From the NCBI GenBank assembly GCA_028284705.1, contig JANQRE010000029.1:1-42623 (forward strand): a stretch of 42,623 nt of DNA, in the 5' to 3' direction. The translations under genes and the position numbers were made by a program. This DNA is from Paracoccaceae bacterium. Lineage in GTDB: Bacteria; Pseudomonadota; Alphaproteobacteria; Rhodobacterales; Rhodobacteraceae. Below the pieces are notes generated by a model. That model saw only the letters and a list, made by a program, of their open reading frames with translations, was not told the origin of the DNA and ran no database searches. Below, in pieces: positions 33,594 through 42,618 of this stretch (the first letter of the stretch is position 1; every line of letters begins with the position of its first letter).

Positions 33594-34733
33594 ATGGGAC
33601 TGGCACGTTACGCCTGCGATCCGGCGAAAAGCCGGGGGCGGCTATATCCGGAGGACGAAAGCACCTTTCGCTCCTGCTTTCAGCGGGACCGCGACCGGAT
33701 CATCCATGCCAGCGCGTTCAGGCGGTTGAAGCACAAGACACAAGTTTTCATTGAGCATGAGGGTGATTATTTCCGCACCCGGCTGACCCATTCGATTGAA
33801 GTGGCGCAAGTGGCGCGCACGATTTCGGGAGTTTTAGGGTTGAACTCTGAACTGACGGAAGCCGTGGCACTGGCCCATGATCTGGGCCACACGCCTTTTG
33901 GCCATACCGGGGAGGAGGCGCTCGATGCGCTCATGCAGCCCTATGGCGGGTTTGATCACAATGCCCAGGCCTTGAAAATCGTGACCTCGTTGGAGCGGCA
34001 TTATGCGGAATGGGACGGGTTGAACCTGACCTGGGAGAGCCTTGAAGGCATTGCGAAACATAACGGTCCGGTGAAGGGAGAACTGCCCTATGCGCTGAGC
34101 GATTACACTGCGCGGCATGATCTGGAGCTTGGCACCTATGCCAGTGCCGAAGCGCAGGTTGCGGCCCTGGCTGATGATATTGCGTACAACAATCACGATC
34201 TGCATGACGGGCTACGGGCGGAGTTGTTCTCCACCGATGAGATTGCGGAATTGCCGATCTTGCAGGACTGTTTTGGCGAGGTGGATCGGCGCTATCCGGG
34301 GCTGAATTATTATCGGCGGCGGCATGAGGCGCTCAGGCGGTTCTTCGGCATTCTGGTCGAGGATGTGATCGGGCAGGCGCAGGGGCGGTTGGCGGAGCTG
34401 GAGCCGGGAGACGTCCGCGATATCCGGGGTGCAGGGCGGGCGATGGTGTTGTTTTCCAGTGGGTTATGGGCAGATTTGAAAGTGATCCGGGAGTTCCTGT
34501 TCCACCGCATGTACCGCGCGCCGGATGTGGTGGAAATGCGGGAAGACGTGACGAAAGTGGTCAATGAGCTTTTCCCGCTCTTCATGGCGCAGCCGGAGCT
34601 GTTGCCCAAACAATGGCGCAAGGATGTGGAAGAGGTGGCGAGCGAGACCGCACTCGCGCGGATCGTCGCGGATTACATTGCGGGCATGACCGACCGGTTT
34701 GCGTTGCAGGAACACGCGCGCCTTTTGCGATAG
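33594..34733 (+). CDS. dgt: deoxyguanosinetriphosphate triphosphohydrolase-like protein
   Basis: A 379-residue HD-domain dNTP triphosphohydrolase that hydrolyses dGTP, or dNTPs, to the nucleoside and triphosphate. RDRDRIIHASAFRRLKHKTQVF is a family hallmark; metal ligands are His66 (RLTHSIEV), His95-Asp96 (AHDLGHTPFGH) and a later Asp in LADDIAYNNHD. The length fits the short bacterial group. The ATG at 33594 opens the conserved region; the ribosome site is weak. It is divergent from erpA and followed, after a repeat element, by argS. Confidence 0.92.
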   Translation: MGLARYACDPAKSRGRLYPEDESTFRSCFQRDRDRIIHASAFRRLKHKTQVFIEHEGDYFRTRLTHSIEVAQVARTISGVLGLNSELTEAVALAHDLGHTPFGHTGEEALDALMQPYGGFDHNAQALKIVTSLERHYAEWDGLNLTWESLEGIAKHNGPVKGELPYALSDYTARHDLELGTYASAEAQVAALADDIAYNNHDLHDGLRAELFSTDEIAELPILQDCFGEVDRRYPGLNYYRRRHEALRRFFGILVEDVIGQAQGRLAELEPGDVRDIRGAGRAMVLFSSGLWADLKVIREFLFHRMYRAPDVVEMREDVTKVVNELFPLFMAQPELLPKQWRKDVEEVASETALARIVADYIAGMTDRFALQEHARLLR

Positions 34734-34735
34734 GG

Positions 34736-34844
34736 GGCTTTCGGCCTGCTTTGCAGGACCGACCCGGCTGGGGGCTCCGCCCCCAGACCCCCGAAGTATT
34801 TGTGAAACATGGGAAGGGGGATGGACGCGAGCGTGGGCCGTGAT
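34736..34844 (-). repeat. intergenic repeat element, copy 2
   Basis: Read on the minus strand it shares 29 identical bases with copy 3 (34788-34816 here), covering the CCATGTTTCACAAATACTTC tract. Next comes the stem CTGGGGGC (34768-34775) with GCCCCCAG (34779-34786), and then a second hairpin, CCTGC/GCAGG around a three-base loop, near 34746-34758. It lies between dgt and argS. Confidence 0.85.
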
Positions 34845-34876
34845 AAACCGCGCGCGAGAGTTTTGAGGATGGATGG

Positions 34877-36607
34877 ATGAACCTCTTTGCCGATGTCAGT
34901 GCACTGGTGATTGAGAGCCTGGACGGGCTGGTGGCGGACGGCGTGCTGCAGGGCGGGTTGGATTACGCGAATGTCGCGGTTGAACCGCCGCGTGATGCCG
35001 CCCATGGGGATATGGCGACCAATGCAGCGATGGTGCTGGCGAAACCGGCGGGGGCGAAGCCGCGGGATATCGCGGAGGCTTTGGCCGCGAAGCTTGCGGA
35101 TGATGGACGCATCGCACTAGCTGAAGTTGCGGGGCCGGGGTTTTTGAACCTGCGGCTTGATGCGTCGGTCTGGCAGGGCGTCGTGAAAGCGGCTCTTCAG
35201 GACGGGCCTGCGTTTGGGCGGTCAGGGATGGGCGGTGGCAAGCGCGTCAATGTCGAATATGTCTCCGCCAATCCGACGGGGCCGTTGCATGTGGGCCATA
35301 CCCGCGGGGCAGTGTTTGGCGATGCGCTGGCGAGCCTCTTGGATTACGCGGGCTATGACGTCACGCGGGAATATTACATCAATGATGGCGGCGCGCAGGT
35401 CGATGTGCTCGCGCGCTCGGTCTACCTGCGCTACCTCGAAGCTCATGGGCAGGAGGTGGCCTTTGAGGATGGGACGTATCCCGGCGATTACCTGATCGCG
35501 GTCGGCCAGGCGCTGAAAGACAAGGTTGGCGACCAATATGTCGACAAGGGCGAGCAATACTGGCTGGCGGATGTGCGCGACTTTGCCACCGATGCGATGA
35601 TGGATCTGATCCAGGGCGATCTTGCCGCACTTGGCGTCGAGATGGATGTGTTCTTCTCCGAAAAGTCACTCTACGGCACCGGGCGGATTGAAGCTGCGCT
35701 GGAGGATCTGAAGGGCAAGGGTTTGATCTATGAGGGCGTGCTGGAGCCGCCCAAGGGCAAGACGCCGGAGGATTGGGAACCACGCGAACAGACGCTCTTT
35801 AAATCGACCGAACATGGAGATGATGTGGACCGGCCGGTGAAGAAATCGGATGGGGCCTGGACCTATTTCGCGCCGGATATCGCGTATCATTTTGACAAGA
35901 TTTCCAGAGGCTTCGACGAGTTAATTGATGTGTTCGGCGCCGATCATGGCGGTTATGTGAAGCGCATGAAGGCAGCCGTGTCGGCGCTGAGCGAGGGGCG
36001 CGTGCCGCTGGATATCAAACTCACGCAACTTGTGCGCCTCTTCAAAAATGGCGAGCCGTTCAAGATGTCGAAACGGGCGGGCACGTTCATCACCCTGCGT
36101 GATGTGGTCGATCAGGTGGGCGCGGATGTGACGCGCTTTGTGATGCTGACGCGCAAGAACGATGCGCCGCTGGATTTCGACTTCGACAAGGTGCTGGAGC
36201 AGTCCAAGGATAACCCGGTTTTCTATGTGCAATATGCCCATGCACGGGTGCGCTCGGTGATGCGCAAAGCCGGTGAGGTTGAGGATGCGACGCTTGTCGC
36301 GCAGGACCTCTCCGGGCTCACCCATGAGGCGGAATTGACGCTGGCCAAGAAGCTCAGCGAATGGCCGCGGCTGGTCGAGATTGCGGCGCGGACCAACGAG
36401 CCGCACAGGGTGGCGTTTTACCTCTATGAGCTGGCGGGTGAGTTCCATGCGCTCTGGAACAAGGGCAATGAGGTGACGAGCCTGCGCTTCCTCGATGAAG
36501 ACGGCGCGCCCAACCTGCCGAAAATCGCCCTCGCACGTGCCACAGGCGTTGTTATTTCCGCCGGTCTTGGTATTCTGGGCGTAACTCCGGCAGAGGAAAT
36601 GCGCTGA
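34877..36607 (+). CDS. argS: arginyl-tRNA synthetase
   Basis: A 576-residue class I aminoacyl-tRNA synthetase charging tRNA-Arg. The N-terminal Add-1 domain is followed by [19 protein letters not shown] (HVGH 138-141) and KMSKR at about 396-400; the C-terminal anticodon domain contains [14 protein letters not shown] ten bases before the ATG at 34877 supports this start. It heads the run with the SPOR protein, nagZ, scpA and scpB, an order common in alphaproteobacteria. Confidence 0.97.
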   Translation: MNLFADVSALVIESLDGLVADGVLQGGLDYANVAVEPPRDAAHGDMATNAAMVLAKPAGAKPRDIAEALAAKLADDGRIALAEVAGPGFLNLRLDASVWQGVVKAALQDGPAFGRSGMGGGKRVNVEYVSANPTGPLHVGHTRGAVFGDALASLLDYAGYDVTREYYINDGGAQVDVLARSVYLRYLEAHGQEVAFEDGTYPGDYLIAVGQALKDKVGDQYVDKGEQYWLADVRDFATDAMMDLIQGDLAALGVEMDVFFSEKSLYGTGRIEAALEDLKGKGLIYEGVLEPPKGKTPEDWEPREQTLFKSTEHGDDVDRPVKKSDGAWTYFAPDIAYHFDKISRGFDELIDVFGADHGGYVKRMKAAVSALSEGRVPLDIKLTQLVRLFKNGEPFKMSKRAGTFITLRDVVDQVGADVTRFVMLTRKNDAPLDFDFDKVLEQSKDNPVFYVQYAHARVRSVMRKAGEVEDATLVAQDLSGLTHEAELTLAKKLSEWPRLVEIAARTNEPHRVAFYLYELAGEFHALWNKGNEVTSLRFLDEDGAPNLPKIALARATGVVISAGLGILGVTPAEEMR

Positions 36608-36694
36608 CGCCAAGATCGGTGCCTGCCCGGAGACGAGCAGTTGAAAGAACCAAGCCACTTGGGATCAACCTGAGGGCGGAGAGGCGAAGCAGGC

Positions 36695-37654
36695 ATGGCA
36701 GAAATGGATTTCGACGCATATGAGGCGTCCGAGGGCCCTGCACCAGCGGGGCTGATGTCGCGTGTGATGAACTGGGTCGGCGCGGGCAGTTCGGTTGTGT
36801 TGGTCATGGGGCTCGGGGTCTGGGCCTATCAGTTGGCGATGCGCGATGTCACGGATGTGCCGGTGATCCAGGCGCTGGAAGGTCCAGCGCGGGTGCAGCC
36901 GGAAAACCCGGGCGGCCAACTGGCGGAGCATCAGGGGCTGGCGGTGAACAATTTGCAAGCCGCCGGTGAGGCGGAAGGGCCAACGCCGCAGATCATCCTT
37001 GCCCCGGAACCAATTGATTTGACGCAAGAAGATGTGATTTTGACTGTGCCGCCCGAGGCCACGAGCGAGCTTCAGGAAACGCAGGTGTCGCTGGTCACGG
37101 AGACAGCGCCCGAGGAAGTGGATCCAAATGCACAGGCGGCTGCTTTGGCGGAACAACTCGCCGAGGGGATCGAACCGCTGGAAGCTCCATCGGTGGACCA
37201 ATCGGCGGCGGTGGAAGTGGCGGTCGCGGCGGCCCTGGCACCTGCGCAATCGGGCATCGACCCCGCGATCCCGGGTGTGAAACGCAGCCCGCGGCCGGGG
37301 CTACGTCCGAATGTCGATCTGGCCTCGCTGCACAACTCTGCGGCGGTGGCCTCGGCTGCGGCGGCGGTCAGTTCGATCGATGTGGACCCGGCGAGCGTTG
37401 TTGCGGGCACGCGGCTCGTACAACTCGGTGCCTTTGACGATGTGGAAACCGCGAAAGCGGAGTGGGATAAGATCGCGGCGCGCTTTGACGAATACCTCGA
37501 TGGCAAGGGTCGGCTTATTCAGGAGGCCTCCTCCGGTGGGCGGAAATTCTACCGACTGCGTGCGGTCGGGTTTGACGATCTGAATGCCTCGCGGCGGTTC
37601 TGCGCGGTACTGGTCGCTGCCAACGCCGCCTGCATCCCGGTTCTGGCGCGGTAG
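36695..37654 (+). CDS. SPOR domain-containing membrane protein
   Basis: A 319-residue single-pass inner-membrane protein: cytoplasmic start, transmembrane helix near 29-47 (SSVVLVMGLGVWAYQLA), a long Ala-Pro-Glu-rich periplasmic linker, and a C-terminal SPOR domain (VQLGAFDDVETAKAEWDKI then FYRLRAVGFDDLNASRRFC). SPOR domains bind denuded peptidoglycan at the division site. It starts 88 bases after argS and ends three bases before nagZ, so it belongs to this operon, and a role in septal wall processing fits with nagZ next door. Confidence 0.9.
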   Translation: MAEMDFDAYEASEGPAPAGLMSRVMNWVGAGSSVVLVMGLGVWAYQLAMRDVTDVPVIQALEGPARVQPENPGGQLAEHQGLAVNNLQAAGEAEGPTPQIILAPEPIDLTQEDVILTVPPEATSELQETQVSLVTETAPEEVDPNAQAAALAEQLAEGIEPLEAPSVDQSAAVEVAVAAALAPAQSGIDPAIPGVKRSPRPGLRPNVDLASLHNSAAVASAAAAVSSIDVDPASVVAGTRLVQLGAFDDVETAKAEWDKIAARFDEYLDGKGRLIQEASSGGRKFYRLRAVGFDDLNASRRFCAVLVAANAACIPVLAR

Positions 37655-37657
37655 CTC

Positions 37658-38650
37658 TTGGCCGGCGCATTCATCTTTGGGTGCGCGGGCACTGCTCTGA
37701 CAGCCGATGAGGCGGCGTTCTTTGCGGACGCGCAGCCTTGGGGGTTCATCCTCTTTGCGAGAAACATCGAAAATCGTGCGCAACTTCAGAAGCTTACCGG
37801 TGAATTGCGGGGGGCCGTCGGTTGGCAGGCGCCGATCCTGATCGATCAGGAGGGGGGCCGTGTTGAACGCATGACGGTGCCGGAATGGCGGCATTACCCG
37901 TCTGCGCTGGACCAGATGGAGATGGCGTCGGACCCGGCCCGCGCGATGTATCTGCGCAATCGCCTGATCGCCTATGACTTGGCGGAGGTCGACATTGATG
38001 TGAACTGCGCGCCCTTGGCGGATGTCATCTGGCCCGAGAGCCATCCGGTTCTGCGCAACCGCTGTTATGGCGATGACGTGGAGACCGTGTTGGCGATGTG
38101 CCGCGAGGTCGAACGCGGGCTCTTGGATGGGGGCGTGTTGCCGGTGTTGAAGCACATCCCGGGCTATGGTCGCGCGGTCGTGGATGGCCACAAGGCGCTG
38201 CCCACCGTGGACGTACCGCGGGAGGACCTGGACGCCCATGACTTCGCGCCCTTCAAGGCGCTGAACCATATGAGAATGGGCATGACGGCGCATATCGTCT
38301 TCCCCTGCATTGACGAAAAGGCCGCGACGGTCTCTGCAAAAGCGATGCGCATGATCCGCGAGGAGATCGGCTTTGCCGGGCTGATCATGACCGATGATAT
38401 CTCGATGGAGGCGCTGTCGGGGGACGTCGCGTCGCGGTCACTGGCGGCGATAGAAGCGGGCTGCGATCTGGCGCTGCATTGCAACGGTGAGATGGTGGAG
38501 ATGGTGGCGATTGCCGAGACCTGCCCGGCCCTGTCGCAGGCTGGTGAAGCGCGGGCAGAGGTGGCGTTGGCACAGCGCCAAACACCAACACACGTTGACA
38601 TTCCGGCCCTTGAGGCAGAGTTTCTGAGCCTAACGGGCAGGGCAGCATGA
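37658..38650 (+). CDS. nagZ: beta-N-acetylhexosaminidase
   Basis: A 330-residue family 3 glycosidase of the NagZ type, a cytoplasmic enzyme that releases GlcNAc from recycled muropeptides. ILIDQEGGRVERM, the loop KHIPGYGRAVVDGHKALPTVD with the catalytic His, and the nucleophile region IMTDDISMEAL are visible. The usual KHFPGHG has Tyr for the second His here, which may be a clade variant. The only suitable start is the TTG at 37658, three bases after the SPOR gene. The stop overlaps scpA by ATGA. Confidence 0.92.
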   Translation: MAGAFIFGCAGTALTADEAAFFADAQPWGFILFARNIENRAQLQKLTGELRGAVGWQAPILIDQEGGRVERMTVPEWRHYPSALDQMEMASDPARAMYLRNRLIAYDLAEVDIDVNCAPLADVIWPESHPVLRNRCYGDDVETVLAMCREVERGLLDGGVLPVLKHIPGYGRAVVDGHKALPTVDVPREDLDAHDFAPFKALNHMRMGMTAHIVFPCIDEKAATVSAKAMRMIREEIGFAGLIMTDDISMEALSGDVASRSLAAIEAGCDLALHCNGEMVEMVAIAETCPALSQAGEARAEVALAQRQTPTHVDIPALEAEFLSLTGRAA

Positions 38651-39429
38651 ACGACTCGGACGATTGGGACAACGAAGGCCATGACGTCGGCGACAGGCTG
38701 GCGGCAGAGGCGTTGATCGTCGATGTGGATGGGTTCGAAGGGCCGCTTGATTTGCTCTTGACCCTGTCGCGCACCCAAAAGGTCGATCTGCGCAAAGTCT
38801 CGGTCCTGCAACTGGCTGAGCAATATCTGAATTTCATCAAACAGGCCAAAGAGTTGCGGCTCGAACTTGCGGCGGATTATCTGGTGATGGCGGCCTGGCT
38901 CGCCTTCCTTAAATCACGCCTTCTGCTGCCGCCGGACCCGAGCGAAGACGGCCCCTCGGGTGAAGAGCTGGCGGCACATTTGGCCTTCCAATTGGAACGG
39001 CTCGCCGCGATGCGGGATGCCGCCGCCAAGCTGATGGCACGGGACCAGTTGGGTCGGGATTTCTTCGTGCGCGGCGTGCCGGAGGATGTGACGCGGGTGC
39101 GCAAGATCACCTATACAGCGACGCTGCTCGACCTGATGCAGGCCTATTCCCGCATCCGCACCAAGGATGATTTTCGCCCCTTCACCATGGACCGTGAGAA
39201 GGTCTTCACCATGGAGCAGGCGCTGGACCGGATGCGCGGTCTCATTGGCTTTGCGGGCGAATGGGGCGATCTGATGAGCTACCTGCCGGAAGGGTGGGAA
39301 ACCGATCCGCAAATGCGTCGCTCGGCCACCGCCTCCACCTTTGCGGCGTCTTTGGAGATGGCGAAACAGGGTCAATTGGAAATCCGGCAGACCGACACAT
39401 TCGCCCCGATTGAGATACGGAAGAAATGA
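38647..39429 (+). CDS. scpA: segregation and condensation protein A
   Basis: A 260-residue kleisin that bridges SMC heads in chromosome condensation. FEGPLDLLLTLSRTQKVDLRKVSVLQLAEQYL is the strongly conserved N-terminal region; ADYLVMAAWLAFLKSRLLLP follows; the C-terminal winged-helix part is present. It overlaps nagZ by four bases and scpB by four bases, so the three are translationally coupled. Confidence 0.96.
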   Translation: MNDSDDWDNEGHDVGDRLAAEALIVDVDGFEGPLDLLLTLSRTQKVDLRKVSVLQLAEQYLNFIKQAKELRLELAADYLVMAAWLAFLKSRLLLPPDPSEDGPSGEELAAHLAFQLERLAAMRDAAAKLMARDQLGRDFFVRGVPEDVTRVRKITYTATLLDLMQAYSRIRTKDDFRPFTMDREKVFTMEQALDRMRGLIGFAGEWGDLMSYLPEGWETDPQMRRSATASTFAASLEMAKQGQLEIRQTDTFAPIEIRKK

Positions 39430-40091
39430 GCGAGACAGAGACAGAGCAGGAAGAGAGCCTTTTTGAGGCGCCGCCCATGGCCGAACAGGAGCGCATGGTC
39501 GAGGCAATTTTGTTTGCGACCGCCGAGCCCGTCACCTCGAAAGAGATCGAGGCGCGTATGCCGCATGGTTCGGACGCGGCAGAGGCATTGGCGCATTTGC
39601 GTAAACGCTATGAGGGGCGCGGCGTGAATGTGGTGAAAGTGGGCGATGCCTGGGCGATCCGAACGGCGGGCGATCTGGGATTTCTCATGCAAAAAGAGAC
39701 AGTTGAGACCCGAAAGCTCAGCCGTGCCGCCATCGAGACTTTGGCGATTGTGGCCTATCACCAGCCGGTCACCCGCGCTGAGATTGAGGAAATCCGCGGC
39801 GTGTCCGTGTCGCGGGGCACGGTGGATCAGCTGCTGGAACTGGAGTGGATCCGCTTTGGTCGTCGGCGCATGACGCCGGGGCGACCGGTGACTTATGTGG
39901 TCACGCAGCATTTCCTCGACCATTTTGGGCTGGAAAATGCCCGCGATCTGCCTGGGCTGAAAGAACTGCGCGCTGCCGGGTTGTTGGAAAACCGCCCGCC
40001 GATGGGCAATATCGCCTCGATTGACGGCGAGGATGAGGACGAAAGCGATGCACCGCTCGACGATCAGGATGAGCTGTTTGGCGACGCCTGA
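39426..40091 (+). CDS. scpB: segregation and condensation protein B
   Basis: A 221-residue partner of ScpA in the SMC complex. Two winged-helix domains are seen: VEAILFATAEPVTSKEIEARMP and KLSRAAIETLAIVAYHQPVTRAEIEEIRGVSV; RRRMTPGRPVTYVVTQHFLDHFGL is the usual end of the core, followed by an acidic tail. It starts in the ATGA overlap with scpA. Confidence 0.96.
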   Translation: MSETETEQEESLFEAPPMAEQERMVEAILFATAEPVTSKEIEARMPHGSDAAEALAHLRKRYEGRGVNVVKVGDAWAIRTAGDLGFLMQKETVETRKLSRAAIETLAIVAYHQPVTRAEIEEIRGVSVSRGTVDQLLELEWIRFGRRRMTPGRPVTYVVTQHFLDHFGLENARDLPGLKELRAAGLLENRPPMGNIASIDGEDEDESDAPLDDQDELFGDA

Positions 40092-40133
40092 AACTGAGCT
40101 AGATATGACGCCGGGGGGCGAAGGAGAGCTGAG

Positions 40134-40331
40134 ATGAACCAGATCATCAATATGATCATCCGCATGGTCACCCGCAGGCTGATCAATGTGGGGATCGACA
40201 AGGGCGTCGATGCGATGGCCAAACGCAAAGGCCATGAAGAGGTGTCGGGCCAGCAAAAGGCCCAGACCGCGCAGACCAAGAAACGCGCCAAACAATCGGT
40301 GCGGCTGATGCGCCGCATGGGCCGGTTCTGA
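40134..40331 (+). CDS. 65-residue basic protein
   Basis: A small protein beginning MNQIINMIIRMVTRRLINVG, an amphipathic or membrane-touching helix, followed by a Lys-Arg-Gln-rich tail ending VRLMRRMGRF. No family recognised. AAGGAG nine bases before the ATG is a strong ribosome site. It follows scpB by 42 bases and precedes the transporter gene by 19 bases, so it probably shares their transcript. The tat genes that often follow scpB in alphaproteobacteria are not here. Confidence 0.75.
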   Translation: MNQIINMIIRMVTRRLINVGIDKGVDAMAKRKGHEEVSGQQKAQTAQTKKRAKQSVRLMRRMGRF

Positions 40332-40350
40332 AAGCGCGAACGGGCGAGGC

Positions 40351-41265
40351 ATGGCAGGTCCGCACGCATCGCCCGCCTATCCATCGCTTGTCGAACGCAA
40401 GAACGCTTCTCTGAGGGGCATCACCTTGATGGCGGGCGGCATGTTTCTGTTCTCGGCGGTCGATACCCATGCGAAATATCTCACCGAATTCCTGCATCCG
40501 ATCCAGATCACCTGGTCGCGGCAATTGGGCCTTTTGCTGGGCGTTTTCATTATCATCGTGATCAAGGGCCGCAGCGTTTTGCGCTCCAGCCATCCTTGGC
40601 TGCAGGTCTCGCGCGGGGCGATGGCGGCGGTCTCGGCGACGCTTTTCATCGTTGCCGTGAGCTATGTGCCCTTGGCGGATGCGATTGCCGTGACCTTCGT
40701 GGCGCCGTTCATCGTAACGCTTCTGGGCGCGCTGATCCTGCGGGAGAAGGTGGGCATCCGCCGGTGGACCGCTGTGATCATCGGGTTTATCGGCACCTTG
40801 ATTGTGATCCGCCCCGGTTTGGGCGTGTTTCACCCGGCGATGTTTCTGGTGCTTCTGGCCGCCGCAGCCTTCGCTTTGCGGCAAATCCTGTCGCGATTCT
40901 TAAGCGGCGGCGATCCGGTGGAAACGACCGTCGCCTATACCGCGATTGTCAGCGTGATCCTGTTGAGCCTGCCTTTGCCCTTGGTCTGGACAACGCCCGA
41001 GTGGGGGATGCAGGTGGTGCTACTGATCACCATGGCACTGCTGGCAGCCTTCGCGGAGACCTTGGTGATCATGGCTTTGGAAGCGGCGGAGGCAGTGATC
41101 GTGGCGCCGGTGCATTACACGATCCTGATCTGGGGGATGTTCTATGGCTGGCTGATCTTCTATCATTTGCCGGATGTCTGGACGCTTCTGGGGGCCGCGA
41201 TCATCATCGCCACCGGCCTCTACACGCTAGACCGGGAGCGTATCGTCGCAAAATCGCGGCCCTGA
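40351..41265 (+). CDS. DMT family transporter (EamA)
   Basis: A 304-residue inner-membrane protein with two EamA repeats and about ten helices: GITLMAGGMFLFSAVDTHAKYL opens the first, ADAIAVTFVAPFIVTLLGALILREKVGIRRW closes it, and PVHYTILIWGMFYGWLIFYHLPDVWTLLGAAIIIATGLYTL ends the second. Drug/metabolite exporters of this family have varied substrates, none inferable here. The ATG at 40351 is preceded by GGGCGAGGC. A repeat element follows. Confidence 0.9.
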   Translation: MAGPHASPAYPSLVERKNASLRGITLMAGGMFLFSAVDTHAKYLTEFLHPIQITWSRQLGLLLGVFIIIVIKGRSVLRSSHPWLQVSRGAMAAVSATLFIVAVSYVPLADAIAVTFVAPFIVTLLGALILREKVGIRRWTAVIIGFIGTLIVIRPGLGVFHPAMFLVLLAAAAFALRQILSRFLSGGDPVETTVAYTAIVSVILLSLPLPLVWTTPEWGMQVVLLITMALLAAFAETLVIMALEAAEAVIVAPVHYTILIWGMFYGWLIFYHLPDVWTLLGAAIIIATGLYTLDRERIVAKSRP

Positions 41266-41271
41266 CCGAAT

Positions 41272-41385
41272 GCTCATCACGCCCGGAGCCGGGGCCCGCC
41301 TCGCTCCTTCCCATGTTTCACAAATACTTCGGGGGGTCTGGGGGGCTGGCCCCCCAGCCGATCGGATTGCGCTTTAGCGCAATTC
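41272..41385 (+). repeat. intergenic repeat element, copy 3
   Basis: GCTCATC at the start, then the 29-base tract identical to copy 2 (41307-41335), the stem CTGGGGGGC (41338-41346) with GCCCCCCAG (41349-41357), and a second perfect hairpin ATTGCGC (41366-41372) with GCGCAAT (41377-41383). It fills the gap between the convergent DMT transporter and dCTP deaminase genes and could end transcription from both sides. Confidence 0.85.
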
Positions 41386-41397
41386 GAAACAAGCACC

Positions 41398-42483
41398 TCA
41401 AGGCGCGCGAAAATGCTTTGAAAGCTTCAAACCCTGTCCCTGATAGTTCGACTTGATATCCTGCCCATAGAGCTGGTCGGGCACTTTGCTCATCTTCTCA
41501 TAGACAAGCCGACCCACCACCTGACCATGTTCCAGGACGAAGGGGGCTTCGTGGCAGCGGACTTCCAGCACGCCGCGCGAGCCTTCGCCGCCAGCACCTG
41601 ACCAGCCGAAACCGGGATCGAAGAACCCCGCATAATGCACGCGAAACTCACCCACCATGGCGAGATAGGGGGCCATTTCAGCTGCATGTGTGGGTGGGAT
41701 CGCAATCGCCTCGCGGCTGACGAGGATATAGAAGGCACCAGGGTCGAGGATGATGCGCGCGTCCGAGGTCCGGATTTCCTCCCAATACTCCGCCGGGTCG
41801 TAGTGGTTGAGTTTGCCCAGATCGACGACGCCCGTATGGGGCTTGGCGCGGTAACCCACCAGATTGTTGTGCTGCGGTTTCAGATCAACGGAGAAACCGA
41901 GCCCACCGGAGATCACTGGGTTGCCGGAGACAATCGGGCTTTCGGTATGCAGCGCGACAAGTTCGACATCGGAGAGCAGCGTATCGCCATTGCGGAAGAT
42001 GATCTGGTTCAGCATCTGCCCGGTCCGGGCCACGACCGAGAAGGAGCGGGGGCAAATCTCCACATAGAGCGGACCGGTATAGCCAGCGGGAACGCGGTCA
42101 AACTCGACGCCATCATCGGTGATGATCCGGGTCAGGAGGTCGAGCCGTCCGATGGAGGACTTCGCCGAGGCCGCAGCGACCATGCCGAGCGGCAGATCGA
42201 GGCTTTCGAGCAGGGGCACGACATAAACGCAGCCCTTTTCCAGCACCGCGCCGCCTGTGAGGTCGATCTCATGCATCTTGAAGAGCTTCAGCCGCTCCGC
42301 GACCTTGTTGCCTTTGCCGGCCAGGAAAGAGGCACGCACGCGATAGGCTTTCTCACCCAACCGCAGATCGAGCGAGGCGGGCTGCACCTGACCGGGTTCG
42401 ATCATCTCAGCCGCATTGATCGAGCCATTGTCGATCATCTTCTGCATCTGACTGTCGGCCAGAACGCCGTGCGGCCAGCTCAT
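41398..42483 (-). CDS. dcd: 2'-deoxycytidine 5'-triphosphate deaminase, two-module form
   Basis: A 361-residue dCTP deaminase, converting dCTP to dUTP for thymidylate synthesis. It is about twice the length of the E. coli enzyme: the first half has GQVQPASLDLRLG, AAASAKSSIGRLDL and GYTGPLYVEICP, the second half has AEMAPYLAMVGEFRVHYAGFFDPGFGW and EVRCHEAPFVLEHGQVVGRLVYEKM, so both modules of the dUTPase-like fold are present. This bimodular form is typical of alphaproteobacteria. I chose the ATG at 42483 with GAGG about ten bases upstream over the ATG at 42501. It lies downstream of tRNA-Pro on the same strand. Confidence 0.92.
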   Translation of the reverse strand: MSWPHGVLADSQMQKMIDNGSINAAEMIEPGQVQPASLDLRLGEKAYRVRASFLAGKGNKVAERLKLFKMHEIDLTGGAVLEKGCVYVVPLLESLDLPLGMVAAASAKSSIGRLDLLTRIITDDGVEFDRVPAGYTGPLYVEICPRSFSVVARTGQMLNQIIFRNGDTLLSDVELVALHTESPIVSGNPVISGGLGFSVDLKPQHNNLVGYRAKPHTGVVDLGKLNHYDPAEYWEEIRTSDARIILDPGAFYILVSREAIAIPPTHAAEMAPYLAMVGEFRVHYAGFFDPGFGWSGAGGEGSRGVLEVRCHEAPFVLEHGQVVGRLVYEKMSKVPDQLYGQDIKSNYQGQGLKLSKHFRAP

Positions 42484-42541
42484 ATATGCCCCCTCAAACA
42501 TGAAACGCCCGCAACCGCGCGGGCCACGGGCGTTTGATGAT

Positions 42542-42618
42542 TGGTCGGGCTAGCAGGACTTGAACCTGCGACCTTCCGTCCCCCAGACGGACGCGCTACC
42601 AGGCTGCGCCATAGCCCG
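42542..42618 (-). tRNA. tRNA-Pro (anticodon GGG)
   Basis: A 77-nt cloverleaf with CCA encoded: acceptor stem CGGGCTA/TAGCCCG, D arm GCGCAGCCTGGTAGCGC, anticodon stem TCCGT/ACGGA with loop CTGGGGG, and T arm GCAGGTTCAAGTCCTGC. The anticodon GGG reads proline codons CCC and CCU. The dcd gene begins 58 bases downstream. Confidence 0.96.

Noticed and set aside
41417-41431. Palindrome TTTGAAAGCTTCAAA as an operator
   Set aside because: It lies within the C-terminal codons of dcd and is explained by coding sequence.
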